Below are positions 40,906 through 50,424 of a stretch of DNA of 64,000 bases, piece by piece. This DNA comes from Schleiferiaceae bacterium (GTDB lineage: Bacteria > Bacteroidota > Bacteroidia > Flavobacteriales > Schleiferiaceae), in the NCBI GenBank assembly GCA_018401735.1, contig JAGYKI010000007.1, positions 1 through 64,000 on the forward strand, in the 5' to 3' direction. Position 1 is the stretch's first letter. Each line of letters opens with the position of its first letter. The position numbers and the translations under genes are program-made. The notes under the pieces were generated by a model. The model had not been told where the DNA came from. It worked only from the letters and a program-made list of their open reading frames with translations, and searched no databases.

Positions 40906-41730
40906 TTACTTTTTACGTCTTTCAATGATATACTTGTTCGACTCCTTTTTAGGAGTACGAGTTTTATAACCTTTAGCCGGAATGCCATTTCTAGAACGTG
41001 GATGACCACCACTAGCACGACCTTCACCACCACCCATGGGGTGATCTACTGGGTTCATCGCTACACCTCTAACACGAGGTCTACGACCTAACCACCTACT
41101 TCTACCAGCTTTACCACTACGCTCTAACTGATGATCACTATTACCGATAGCACCGATTGTGGCTTTACAAGTAACTAATATCATGCGCGTTTCCCCACTA
41201 GGCATTTTCACGATCGCATATTTACCATCACGAGCAGCTAATTGCGCAAATGTGCCAGCACTTCTAGCTATGATAGCACCTTGACCAGGACGCAATTCAA
41301 TACAGCTAATTACTGTACCCAATGGAATCTCTGAAAGGAATAATGTGTTTCCAATTTCAGGAGCAACACCTGCGCCGTTATATACTTTTTGATCTACCTG
41401 CAAGCCGTTTGGTGCAATCACGTAACGCTTCTCACCATCCGCGTAAAATAATAAAGCTACACGAGCCGAGCGGTTTGGATCATATTCGATACTTTTTACA
41501 GTAGCTTCTATACCGTCCTTATCTCTTTTAAAGTCGATTGTACGATACTTTTTCTTATGACCACCGCCTAATTGGCGAACCGTCATTTTACCAGTATTAT
41601 TACGACCTCCTGATTTGGATATTCCTTTAACAAGTGACTTTTCAGGTTTAGCAGCCGATACAGTTTCGAACTGACCCGCTACTTTAAAACGTTGACCTGG
41701 AGTCGTTGGATTTAATTTACGTACTGCCAT
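40906..41730 (-). CDS. rplB: 50S ribosomal protein L2
   Basis: A 274-aa protein needed for subunit joining and peptidyl transfer. It shows [20 protein letters not shown] and [20 protein letters not shown] with the conserved His in NPVDHP. The end is [20 protein letters not shown]. Confidence 0.98.
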   Translation of the reverse strand: MAVRKLNPTTPGQRFKVAGQFETVSAAKPEKSLVKGISKSGGRNNTGKMTVRQLGGGHKKKYRTIDFKRDKDGIEATVKSIEYDPNRSARVALLFYADGEKRYVIAPNGLQVDQKVYNGAGVAPEIGNTLFLSEIPLGTVISCIELRPGQGAIIARSAGTFAQLAARDGKYAIVKMPSGETRMILVTCKATIGAIGNSDHQLERSGKAGRSRWLGRRPRVRGVAMNPVDHPMGGGEGRASGGHPRSRNGIPAKGYKTRTPKKESNKYIIERRKK

Positions 41731-41732
41731 AA

Positions 41733-42023
41733 TTAAATTTCGCTATAAAGGTCAATAGTTTCACCACTGCGAACTTGTACTATCGCCTTCTTGTATTTCC
41801 CAGTGTTACCTCTTGCAATACCTTGTTTGGTATGGCGGAATTTACTTTTACCAGGCATAACCATGGTTTTTACACTGTCTACATTTACACCATAAAGCTC
41901 TTCGATCGCCTTGCGAATCTCAACCTTATTGGCACTTATAGCCACCTGAAAAGCGAAACGATTTTTGTCTTCGCTATCGGCGGTTGCCTTCTCCGTAATG
42001 ATTGGTTTAATCAAAATGCCCAT
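41733..42023 (-). CDS. rplW: 50S ribosomal protein L23
   Basis: A 96-aa exit-site protein that docks trigger factor and SRP. It shows [20 protein letters not shown] and [20 protein letters not shown]. It sits 3 nt after rplD. Confidence 0.97.
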   Translation of the reverse strand: MGILIKPIITEKATADSEDKNRFAFQVAISANKVEIRKAIEELYGVNVDSVKTMVMPGKSKFRHTKQGIARGNTGKYKKAIVQVRSGETIDLYSEI

Positions 42024-42026
42024 GGT

Positions 42027-42656
42027 CTACTTTCTTAAAACGTTTTCAAGCTTCTCTAACGAATCCTCAGTTAAAACGATAGCCTGACTGTTCATAACTA
42101 TGTAAGTGTTTATATCTGAGGCATTTACCACCTTAGAGCCCTTAAAATTTCGGGACGACAAATATACAGATTTATCTGACTCTCCAAGCACTAATAAAGA
42201 TTTTTTATCTTTTATTCCTAAAGCGTTCAAAATCTGTAAGTAAGATTTGGTACTTGGCGCATCAAAACTGAAATTCTCCACTACCATAATTTTGTCCTCA
42301 GAAGCCTTTTGGCTCATGGCTGAACGACGGGCTAAAGTCTTTAGCTTCTTGTTCAACTTGAAACTGTAATCACGCGGACGAGGACCGAAAACGGTACCCC
42401 CACCCTTTTGTACTGGAGACTTTAGAGATCCAACACGAGCGTTACCTGTTCCTTTTTGACGGAAGAATTTTTTAGTGGTTCTTGAAACCTCTGCACGTTC
42501 TTTCGCTTTATGAGTACCTTGACGTTGGTTAGCTAAATATTGCTTTACATCTAAATACAAAGCATGATTGTTAGGCTCGATGGCAAACAATTCATCGGAC
42601 AGGGTCACCTTGCGACCAGTATCCTTACCTTCTTTACTTAATACTGCTAATTCCAT
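42027..42656 (-). CDS. rplD: 50S ribosomal protein L4
   Basis: A 209-aa protein with a tunnel loop. It shows RQGTHKAKERAEVSRTTKKF, GTGNARVGSLKSPVQKGGGT and VFGPRPRDYSFKLNKKLK. Its start overlaps the rplC stop by one base. Confidence 0.98.
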   Translation of the reverse strand: MELAVLSKEGKDTGRKVTLSDELFAIEPNNHALYLDVKQYLANQRQGTHKAKERAEVSRTTKKFFRQKGTGNARVGSLKSPVQKGGGTVFGPRPRDYSFKLNKKLKTLARRSAMSQKASEDKIMVVENFSFDAPSTKSYLQILNALGIKDKKSLLVLGESDKSVYLSSRNFKGSKVVNASDINTYIVMNSQAIVLTEDSLEKLENVLRK

Positions 42657-43282
42657 TACTTCGTGATTATTACGAGTGAATTCTTAGGACCAGGAATGGA
42701 CCCTTTTAACACGAGTATATTCTTGTCGGTATCTACCTTAATAACACGTAGGTTCTCTACCATGGTCATCTCACCACCCATACGGCCGCCCATGCGCATA
42801 CCTTTAAATACTCTAGAAGGATCAGAACCCGCACCAATAGAACCTGGCGCACGTAGTCTGTTATGCTGTCCGTGAGTAGCTTGACCAACACCACCAAAAC
42901 CGTGACGTTTTACTACACCTTGGAAACCTTTACCTTTAGAAATACCTTGTACATCTACAAACTGTCCCTCGGTTAAAAACTCCTCTAACTTAAGTTCAGA
43001 ACCTAAAGCTAAATCTTTAGAGTAACCCGTTGGGGCAAATTCCTTTAACATTTTGCGAGGAGTAACTCCTGCCTTCTTAAAGTGACCTTTAAGGGCTGAG
43101 GGAGTTCTTTTCTCTTTTGCTTCTCCAAATCCTAATTGGATAGCTTCGTAACCGTCTTTTTCAACAGTCTTGATCTGGGTTACCACATTGGCTTCCACTT
43201 CGATGACGGTACACGGTAAATTTTTACCGTTTTCGTCAAAGAGGCTTGTCATCCCGATCTTTTTACCGATCATTCCAGGCAT
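42656..43282 (-). CDS. rplC: 50S ribosomal protein L3
   Basis: A 208-aa assembly protein reaching the peptidyl-transferase centre. It shows [40 protein letters not shown] and [20 protein letters not shown]. Confidence 0.98.
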   Translation of the reverse strand: MPGMIGKKIGMTSLFDENGKNLPCTVIEVEANVVTQIKTVEKDGYEAIQLGFGEAKEKRTPSALKGHFKKAGVTPRKMLKEFAPTGYSKDLALGSELKLEEFLTEGQFVDVQGISKGKGFQGVVKRHGFGGVGQATHGQHNRLRAPGSIGAGSDPSRVFKGMRMGGRMGGEMTMVENLRVIKVDTDKNILVLKGSIPGPKNSLVIITK

Positions 43283-43320
43283 TCGACAATCTATTTATTT
43301 GTTATAAAAAATTCTATCTA

Positions 43321-43626
43321 TCAAACTTTAATCTCTACTTCTACTCCACTGGGAAGTTCAAGTTTCATTAGTGCATCAATAGTCTTTGAAGAAGAACTAT
43401 AGATATCTAATAAACGCTTGAAAGAAGAAAGCTGAAACTGCTCACGAGACTTCTTGTTTACGTGTGGCGAACGTAATACAGTATAGATTCGCTTATTTGT
43501 TGGAAGCGGAATCGGACCGTTTACGATAGCACCTGTACTTTTTACAGTCTTCACAATTTTCTCAGCAGACTTGTCTACTAAATTGTGATCGTAAGACTTT
43601 AACTTAATGCGGATTTTCTGACTCAT
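43321..43626 (-). CDS. rpsJ: 30S ribosomal protein S10
   Basis: A 101-aa protein that also serves as NusE in antitermination complexes. It shows [40 protein letters not shown] and [18 protein letters not shown]. Directly after fusA; no tuf gene lies between them. Confidence 0.98.
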   Translation of the reverse strand: MSQKIRIKLKSYDHNLVDKSAEKIVKTVKSTGAIVNGPIPLPTNKRIYTVLRSPHVNKKSREQFQLSSFKRLLDIYSSSSKTIDALMKLELPSGVEVEIKV

Positions 43627-43643
43627 TTTATCTAAATAAAACC

Positions 43644-45746
43644 TTAACCTTTGTTTCCTTTAACTTTTGCAATAACCTCTTCGGCAATACCTTTTGGAGC
43701 TTCTGCGAAATGCGAGAATTCCATTGTAGATGTTGCTCTACCAGATGAGTTAGTACGTAAATCGGTTACATAACCAAACATTTCAGACAAAGGAACTTTA
43801 GCCTTAATCGTTTTTGAATTATTACGGTCACCCATTCCTTCTACTACTCCACGACGACGGTTTAAGTCACCAACAATCTCACCCATATATTCTTCCGGAG
43901 TCAATACCTCCATCTGCATAATAGGTTCTAATAATACTGGATTAGCCTTTGGAACTGCTGTACGGAAAGCCATTTTTGCAGCCACTTCGAAAGACAATTG
44001 ATCCGAATCCACAGGGTGGAAAGATCCGTCCTTCAATACTACCTTCATGCTATCTACCGTGTAACCAGCTAAAACACCAGTTGCCATTGCATCCTTAAAT
44101 CCTTTTTCGATGGAAGGAACAAATTCTTTAGGAACGTTACCACCTTTAACCTCGTTAACAAATACCAATCCTGGCTCCTCAGAGTCACTTGGTCCAATGG
44201 TAACTACGATATCGGCAAACTTACCACGACCACCCGTTTGTTTCTTGTAAACTTCACGGTGATCTACTGTACCATTAATAGCTTCTTTGTAAGAAACTTG
44301 TGGTGCACCTTGATTAACTTCTACCTTAAACTCACGACGTAAACGGTCGATGATAATATCTAAGTGAAGCTCACCCATACCGCTAATTACGGTTTGACCA
44401 GTTTCCTCGTCAGTGTGAACACGGAAGGTTGGATCTTCTTCGGCAAGCTTAGATAAAGCCATACCTAGTTTATCCACGTCAGCCTTAGTTTTAGGCTCTA
44501 CCGCTAAACCAATTACTGGTTCTGGGAAATCCATAGATTCCAACACGATAGGCGCACTCTCTGCACATAAAGTATCTCCAGTTTTAATATCCTTAAAACC
44601 TACTAAAGCTCCAATATCTCCAGCACCTAGCTCATCAATTTGATTTTGCTTATTGGCGTGCATTTGGAAAATACGAGAGATACGTTCCTTTCTGCCAGTT
44701 CTTGTGTTTTGAACATAAGAACCTGAAGGAAGAACACCGGAATAGGCGCGAGTAAAACACAGGCGACCTACGAAAGGATCAGTTGCAATTTTAAAGGCTA
44801 GTCCTGCAAATGGCTCATCAAAAGAAGGTCTGCGCTTCTCTTCTTCGCCTGTGTCAGGATTGGTTCCTATAATAGCGTCTACATCGATTGGAGATGGCAT
44901 TAATTCCATCACCATATCAAGCATTGCTTGTACTCCTTTATTTTTGAAAGCGGATCCACACATCATGGGAACAACCTTGCTCGCAACGGTAGCTTCACGC
45001 AAGGCGTCTAAAATTTCACGCTCTGTTAACGATTCTGGATCTTCAAAATACTTTTCCATTAAAGTATCATCAAATTCAGCTACCGCTTCTAATAATTTTT
45101 CGCGATACTCAGTGGCTTCTTCCATCAAATCTGCTGGAATTTCAACTTCACTGAAAGTCATACCCATATCGTCTTCATTCCAAACAATACCGCGGAAATT
45201 GATCAAATCAACCACCCCTTTAAAGTCAGCTTCAGAACCAATAGGTAATTGTAAGGGAAGTGCTGTACTTCCTAACATCTCCTTAACTTGTTTACAAACG
45301 TTTAGGAAGTCAGATCCCTGACGGTCCATTTTGTTTACAAAACCAATACGAGGAACATTATAGTTATTGGCTAGTCTCCAGTTAGTTTCCGACTGAGGCT
45401 CAACGCCGTCAACCGCACTAAATAAGAAAACTAACCCATCCAATACACGCAAAGAACGGTTTACCTCTACGGTAAAATCAACGTGTCCCGGGGTATCAAT
45501 AATGTTTACGTGATAATCATCACCGCGGTAAGGCCAAGTTAAGGTAGTAGCGGCAGAGGTAATAGTAATACCACGCTCTTGCTCTTGCTCCATCCAGTCC
45601 ATGGTGGCTGCACCATCATGAACTTCACCAATCTTGTGACTTACTCCGCCGTAATAAAGAATACGCTCGGTAGTAGTTGTTTTACCTGCATCGATATGCG
45701 CTGCAATACCAATGTTACGGGTGTATTTTAAATTTCTTTTAGCCAT
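43644..45746 (-). CDS. fusA: Elongation factor G
   Basis: The GTPase that drives translocation. The 700-aa protein has G1 [17 protein letters not shown]2 [13 protein letters not shown]3 DTPGHVDF and G4 FVNKMDR, then domains II-V with [18 protein letters not shown] and [10 protein letters not shown]. It is full length and of the canonical type. It sits between rpsG and rpsJ. Confidence 0.98.
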   Translation of the reverse strand: MAKRNLKYTRNIGIAAHIDAGKTTTTERILYYGGVSHKIGEVHDGAATMDWMEQEQERGITITSAATTLTWPYRGDDYHVNIIDTPGHVDFTVEVNRSLRVLDGLVFLFSAVDGVEPQSETNWRLANNYNVPRIGFVNKMDRQGSDFLNVCKQVKEMLGSTALPLQLPIGSEADFKGVVDLINFRGIVWNEDDMGMTFSEVEIPADLMEEATEYREKLLEAVAEFDDTLMEKYFEDPESLTEREILDALREATVASKVVPMMCGSAFKNKGVQAMLDMVMELMPSPIDVDAIIGTNPDTGEEEKRRPSFDEPFAGLAFKIATDPFVGRLCFTRAYSGVLPSGSYVQNTRTGRKERISRIFQMHANKQNQIDELGAGDIGALVGFKDIKTGDTLCAESAPIVLESMDFPEPVIGLAVEPKTKADVDKLGMALSKLAEEDPTFRVHTDEETGQTVISGMGELHLDIIIDRLRREFKVEVNQGAPQVSYKEAINGTVDHREVYKKQTGGRGKFADIVVTIGPSDSEEPGLVFVNEVKGGNVPKEFVPSIEKGFKDAMATGVLAGYTVDSMKVVLKDGSFHPVDSDQLSFEVAAKMAFRTAVPKANPVLLEPIMQMEVLTPEEYMGEIVGDLNRRRGVVEGMGDRNNSKTIKAKVPLSEMFGYVTDLRTNSSGRATSTMEFSHFAEAPKGIAEEVIAKVKGNKG

Positions 45747-45771
45747 GATTTTATTTATCTATTGTGACCAA

Positions 45772-46245
45772 TTAAAATCTACCGAAGTGAGCAAACGCTT
45801 TATTCGCATCCGCCATCTTGTGAGTATCTAATCTCTTCTTAACGGCTGCACCTTCTTCCTTAGCGGCTGCCATTACCTCTGCTGCCAAACGATTCGCCAT
45901 AGCTTTCTCGTTACGCTTACGGGAATAAGAAATTAACCACTTCATCGCTACAGAAACCTTACGGTCTGGACGAATTTGAATCGGGATTTGGAAGGTTGCA
46001 CCACCAACACGCTTCGAACGAACTTCTACGTGTGGCATTACATTATTTAAAGCTTCTTTCCACAACTCTAAACCATTACCTTCTCCAGTTTTCTCGGAAA
46101 TGATATCGATTGCGTCGTAAAAAATACGGTAAGAAACACTCTTCTTACCATCTAGCATCATCATATTTACAAAACGAGTTACCAATGGATCACCAAAACG
46201 TGGATCGGGTAACAGGGGTCTTTTTTTAGCTCTTGCCTTTCTCAT
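45772..46245 (-). CDS. rpsG: 30S ribosomal protein S7
   Basis: A 157-aa head-assembly protein, in many bacteria the str-operon repressor. It shows AKKRPLLPDPRFGDPLVTRF, NVMPHVEVRSKRVGGATFQI and ANRLAAEVMAAAKEEGAAVK. Confidence 0.98.
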   Translation of the reverse strand: MRKARAKKRPLLPDPRFGDPLVTRFVNMMMLDGKKSVSYRIFYDAIDIISEKTGEGNGLELWKEALNNVMPHVEVRSKRVGGATFQIPIQIRPDRKVSVAMKWLISYSRKRNEKAMANRLAAEVMAAAKEEGAAVKKRLDTHKMADANKAFAHFGRF

Positions 46246-46263
46246 GAGACTCTTTGAATAAGA

Positions 46264-46644
46264 TTATTTCTTGGTTTTTGGACGTTTAGTACCGTATTTC
46301 GAACGGCGCTGCATACGACCATTAACACCCGCCGTATCTAGGGCACCTCGTACGATGTGATAACGTACACCAGGTAAATCTTTTACTCTACCACCACGTA
46401 CTAATACAATACTGTGCTCTTGTAGGTTGTGACCTTCTCCTGGAATGTAGGCATTCACCTCGTTTCCATTGGTTAAACGCACCCTCGCTACCTTACGCAT
46501 GGCTGAGTTAGGCTTCTTTGGAGTGGTGGTATACACACGCGTACATACTCCACGACGCTGTGGTGAAGACTGCAATGCTGCAGACTTACTCTTCTTTGTG
46601 ATCTTAATACGTCCTTTGCGTACTAATTGCTGAATCGTTGGCAT
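46264..46644 (-). CDS. rpsL: 30S ribosomal protein S12
   Basis: A 126-aa decoding-centre protein from ATG 46644 ([12 protein letters not shown]); a longer in-frame start would cross the promoter. It shows [38 protein letters not shown] and [20 protein letters not shown]. Lys43 and the GGRVKDLPG loop are the unmutated, streptomycin-sensitive forms. It is the first gene of the cluster. Confidence 0.98.
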   Translation of the reverse strand: MPTIQQLVRKGRIKITKKSKSAALQSSPQRRGVCTRVYTTTPKKPNSAMRKVARVRLTNGNEVNAYIPGEGHNLQEHSIVLVRGGRVKDLPGVRYHIVRGALDTAGVNGRMQRRSKYGTKRPKTKK

Positions 46645-46700
46645 ACACCTTTTTATATAAGTTTTTACAAACTGATTGAACCCCTTATTTTTGGGGACTG

Positions 46701-46730
46701 CAAATGTAATATAATTCAAGAATGCCACAA
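46701..46730 (-). promoter_or_regulatory. Promoter of the rpsL-led ribosomal cluster
   Basis: On the minus strand TTG (46728-46730), 19 nt, then TACATTTG (46701-46708) fits the Bacteroidota consensus. The leader to rpsL is about 50 nt and contains a CCCC/GGGG hairpin with an 8-nt AT-rich loop (46681-46696). Confidence 0.85.
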
Positions 46731-47281
46731 GGCCTTGATAAAAAATGTTTTAGGGTTTTTTACTATCTCGAAATGTTTGGCTTTCAATTCGTTAAAAAGA
46801 GCTTGCTTTTCAAGTACCAAAACTTCCTCTCTTTGGCTCAAACCCCACCTTGAAGCAATGCAATAAAGAAAGCCTCATCGATAGAAAATTAAAACCGTTA
46901 GGCGCAAACACAAAGCTCTTAGTGGTCGTGGACTTTCTCAAAGCCAAATGCTGTGACTTAATTAAAAAGAAAACTACCCTTACAAATCTTGGCTCGGCCA
47001 TAAAAGGAAGCAAGCCATTTAATGACCCTCTAAATTTAAACCCTAAATAACGTGAGTTCGACTATTTACAAGGGGTCTGAGGCCTTATTTTACGTCGAAT
47101 TCACGTTAAATAGCTCATTTTTATTTTAAACTTAATTTAGCTCCTACAAAATCCCTGCGCTTTACTGAAATTTCACCCACGGGTTTCCCTTTTATGAAGG
47201 TATCATGGTATTAGAATCAATCACCTACTTGCTTCCTCCTCAAAATGTAGCACCTTTGCATTCTTCCTTATAAATAATAGT
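46731..47281. other. Gene-poor gap between rpsL promoter and uvrD
   Basis: I see no gene I can support here. A palindromic repeat is at 47049-47107. On the minus strand, 46719-46874 is an open frame with a protein-like C-terminus (LEKQALFNELKAKHFEIV, then [14 protein letters not shown] and a stop) but no start codon; it may be a gene remnant. No terminator was seen. Confidence 0.4.
47049..47107. repeat. Dispersed intergenic repeat, copy C (palindromic form)
   Basis: The left arm AACGTGAGTTCGAC (47049-47062) and right arm GTCGAATTCACGTT (47094-47107) are inverted repeats with one mismatch over 14 bp. The left arm with TAT is the same 17-nt start seen in copies A (17262) and B (25848). The 31-bp centre contains AAGG...CCTT, an inner stem. 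Confidence 0.8.
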
Positions 47282-49678
47282 GTGACAGATTTTCTTTCAG
47301 GATTAAATCCTTCCCAAAGGGCCGCAGTAGAAGCTACCGAAGGCGCCGTAATGGTTATCGCTGGAGCCGGTTCAGGTAAAACTAGAGTTCTTACTTATCG
47401 CATCGCCTACCTTATGGCGGAGAAAAAAGTAGATCCTTTTAATATACTATCCCTCACCTTTACCAATAAAGCCGCGCGCGAAATGAAAGAGCGTATTGGT
47501 AAAATTGTAGGCCCTTCTGAAGCTAAAAACATTTGGATGGGAACTTTCCACTCCGTTTTTGCTCGCATCTTACGCAGTGAAGGGGAACGTCTTGGCTACC
47601 CTTCTAACTTTACCATTTACGATTCGGAAGACAGTAAAAAAGCGGTTAATAATGTGATTAAAGAGCTAAACCTCGATAAAGACATTTATAAAACCAATGC
47701 CGTTGCCCGTCGCATCTCCTCTTTTAAAAACGGACTAATTACCCCGCGTGAGTATTTTAACAGTCCCGAAATTATGGAGCAAGACGCCGCCGCACGCATG
47801 CCGCAGTTAGGCGAAGTGTTTAATGCCTATAATGAAAAGAACTTCCGCGCGGGAGCGATGGACTTCGACGATATTCTTTTAAATACCTATCTCCTTTTAA
47901 GGAACTTTCCCGAAGTGTTGGCGAAATACCAAGATCGCTTTCGTTATATATTAGTAGATGAGTATCAGGATACCAACCGTGCCCAGTATTTGATTGTAAA
48001 GGCCTTGGCCAATCGTTTCCAAAATATTTGTGTGGTGGGCGATGATGCCCAGTCTATTTATGCCTTCCGTGGTGCCAACATCCAAAACATCCTCAACTAT
48101 CAAAAGGATTACGATGAAGTGCAGGTTTATAAGCTGGAACAAAACTATCGCAGTACCAAAAACATTGTAGGGGCGGCCAATAGTCTGATTGCTAAAAATC
48201 AGAACCAATTACCGAAAAACGTTTTCACCGATAACGAGGGGGGGCAAAAAATTACCGTCCATAAAACAGTTTCCGATTCGGATGAAGGAGCCTATATCGC
48301 ACGCAGCATTTTTGATAAGCAGATGAACGAGCAGAGACCCTACTCCGACTTTGCCATACTTTATCGCACCAATGCCCAATCGCGAGCCATGGAAGATAAC
48401 TTGCGCCGCAAGAATATCCCCTATCGTATTTACGGAGGACTGTCCTTTTACCAACGAAAAGAAGTTAAGGATCTTTTGGCCTATTGCCGCTTATCCATTA
48501 ACCCCAAAGACGAAGAAGCACTTCGTCGTGCGATAAATTACCCCAAGCGTGGTATCGGCGATAGCACGGTAGAAAAAATTACGGTAAAGGCGAATCAGGA
48601 AAGCCGCAGTTTGTGGGAAGTTTTAGAAAACATCGACTTTTTCCCAGACCTAGGTTTAAACCGAGGCGCGGTAAATAAACTAAAGGAGTTCGTTACTAAA
48701 ATAGACAGCTACCGCATCATGGCCGAAAAAAGCGAGGCCTTTGATTTAGTTAGTCATATCGCCAAAACCTCAGGTTTAATGCGTGGCTTGCAAGAAGATA
48801 AAAGTCCGGAAGGTGTAAGCCGTGTAGAAAACATCGAAGAGCTTTTAAACTCGGTGAAAGATTTTTGTGAAGGACAAAAGGAAGTGGAAGATGGTAGTCC
48901 TCTTTTAGAGAACTTTATGAAAGATGTGGCCTTGCTTACCGATCAAGATAAAGACGATCCTAAGGACAGTAATAAGGTTTCGTTAATGACCATTCACTTG
49001 GCGAAAGGACTAGAGTTTCCCATTGTTTTTATTGTGGGGATGGAAGAAAACCTCTTCCCGAGCATGATGACCGTAAACAGTCGTGCCGACCTTGAAGAGG
49101 AAAGGCGCCTATTTTACGTAGCGCTTACCCGCGCTGAAAATCAGGCCTATTTAAGTTATGCACAGATGCGCTACCGGTGGGGAAAATTAATAGACTGCGA
49201 ACCGAGTCGTTTTATTGAAGAAATTGACGAGAAATACCTCGATATTAATATCCCCGATTTTAGTCCCTTTTTAAGTAGCGACGAAATGCGTGGCTTCCGC
49301 CAAGATTCTGGTAGCAGCAATACTAGTGGCTCTGGATATAGTAGCACTAGTCAACGCTCGCCGCGCAGCCCGCGTGCAAGCAGTAATGGCGGGGCTAATC
49401 CATCTGCGGGGCGCAGCCCACAGCGCAATGCACCCCGAGCAGTACCTTCTAATTTAAAACGTATTAACCCCAATGCTCAGCAAGATTTGAGTGGTAACTT
49501 CACCGCTTTAACCGACCTGAAAAGCAACGAACGCGTAAAGCATCCCCGTTTTGGCCATGGCATTGTAAAAGCCCTCGAGGGTGAAGGCGACAATAAAAAA
49601 GCGATCATTGCCTTTGATAATGTAGGAGAAAAGAAATTATTACTCAAATTTGCCAAACTAGAAAGAATTGGTGCTTAG
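47282..49678 (+). CDS. UvrD/PcrA-type superfamily 1 DNA helicase
   Basis: A 798-aa 3'-5' helicase for repair and for removing proteins from DNA. It starts at GTG 47282, because the first ATG would cut into the Walker A motif (GAGSGKT, 28-34). The motifs run in order: TFTNKAAREM, VDEYQDTNRAQY, VGDDAQSIYAFRGA, LEQNYRST, SLMTIHLAKGLEFPIVF and LFYVALTRA. Residues about 680-735 are a Ser/Gly/Arg/Pro linker. The last 50 form the Tudor-like tail (KHPRFGHGIVKAL) found in PcrA that binds RNA polymerase. It could be called pcrA or uvrD. Confidence 0.95.
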   Translation: MTDFLSGLNPSQRAAVEATEGAVMVIAGAGSGKTRVLTYRIAYLMAEKKVDPFNILSLTFTNKAAREMKERIGKIVGPSEAKNIWMGTFHSVFARILRSEGERLGYPSNFTIYDSEDSKKAVNNVIKELNLDKDIYKTNAVARRISSFKNGLITPREYFNSPEIMEQDAAARMPQLGEVFNAYNEKNFRAGAMDFDDILLNTYLLLRNFPEVLAKYQDRFRYILVDEYQDTNRAQYLIVKALANRFQNICVVGDDAQSIYAFRGANIQNILNYQKDYDEVQVYKLEQNYRSTKNIVGAANSLIAKNQNQLPKNVFTDNEGGQKITVHKTVSDSDEGAYIARSIFDKQMNEQRPYSDFAILYRTNAQSRAMEDNLRRKNIPYRIYGGLSFYQRKEVKDLLAYCRLSINPKDEEALRRAINYPKRGIGDSTVEKITVKANQESRSLWEVLENIDFFPDLGLNRGAVNKLKEFVTKIDSYRIMAEKSEAFDLVSHIAKTSGLMRGLQEDKSPEGVSRVENIEELLNSVKDFCEGQKEVEDGSPLLENFMKDVALLTDQDKDDPKDSNKVSLMTIHLAKGLEFPIVFIVGMEENLFPSMMTVNSRADLEEERRLFYVALTRAENQAYLSYAQMRYRWGKLIDCEPSRFIEEIDEKYLDINIPDFSPFLSSDEMRGFRQDSGSSNTSGSGYSSTSQRSPRSPRASSNGGANPSAGRSPQRNAPRAVPSNLKRINPNAQQDLSGNFTALTDLKSNERVKHPRFGHGIVKALEGEGDNKKAIIAFDNVGEKKLLLKFAKLERIGA

Positions 49679-49731
49679 CGCGATTCATCTTATCTTGGCC
49701 ATCTGCCTTGAGCAGAGCAAATAAAAATTAT

Positions 49732-50424
49732 ATGGATATAAAAACCATTGGGCGCGACGATCTAATCGATATGGAATACAACACGAGCCGCGAGCGCATG
49801 ATTATTCCAGAATACGGCCGCAATGTACAGCGCATGGTCGATTACCTTTTGACCATCGAACATAGAGAAGAGCGCAATAAGCAAGCGCAAAACCTCATTG
49901 CGATTATCGCCAACTTAAATCCTCAGGTTTACGAAACCGACGAAGACCCCGATCACAAACTTTGGGATCACTTGCATATTATGTCTGACTTTAAATTAGA
50001 TGTAGATGCTCCATACCCTCCTCCTGCTCCCGAAAGTCTTTTGGAAAAACCCGAGCAGGTAGATTATCCTGAAGTTTCGCGTCGCTTCCGTCATTACGGC
50101 CAAATTACCCGTCAAATGATTGAGCACGCCATCAATCTTCCCGCAGGGGAAGAGAAAAAAGCCTTAACCGAGGCGGTAGCGAACCTCATGAAGAAGAATT
50201 ACATTATTTGGAATAAGGATAATGTAGATGATGCGGTAATTATCGACAACCTTAAAACTCTTTCTGAAGGGCAGCTTGACTTAAGCGACATTAACTTTGC
50301 CGATAAGCGTGAACTAGTGCAGCAAGCACCTAGCAGCAATAGTTACAATCAAAAGAAAAATAGAAAGCGCCCAAGTAATACTAACAACAACTACAAGCGC
50401 AAAAACCATAAGCATAAAAACTAA
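49732..50424 (+). CDS. DUF4290 family protein
   Basis: A 230-aa protein from ATG 49732 (MDIKTIGRDDLIDMEYNTSR); a TTG eight codons upstream is less likely. Conserved features include MIIPEYGRNVQRMVDYLLTI, DHKLWDHLHIMSDFKLDVD and PYPPPAPESL. The C-terminus is a basic Asn/Lys/Arg tail. The family is mostly limited to Bacteroidota and lies just before murA, with no spacer here (stop TAA then ATG). Its function is unknown. A cell-wall or RNA-binding link is only an inference from the neighbour and the tail. Confidence 0.9.
   Translation: MDIKTIGRDDLIDMEYNTSRERMIIPEYGRNVQRMVDYLLTIEHREERNKQAQNLIAIIANLNPQVYETDEDPDHKLWDHLHIMSDFKLDVDAPYPPPAPESLLEKPEQVDYPEVSRRFRHYGQITRQMIEHAINLPAGEEKKALTEAVANLMKKNYIIWNKDNVDDAVIIDNLKTLSEGQLDLSDINFADKRELVQQAPSSNSYNQKKNRKRPSNTNNNYKRKNHKHKN

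Noticed and set aside
46850..47050. 66-codon plus-strand frame in the rpsL-uvrD gap.
   Set aside because: No family resemblance, runs into the palindromic repeat, and lacks a promoter or terminator.
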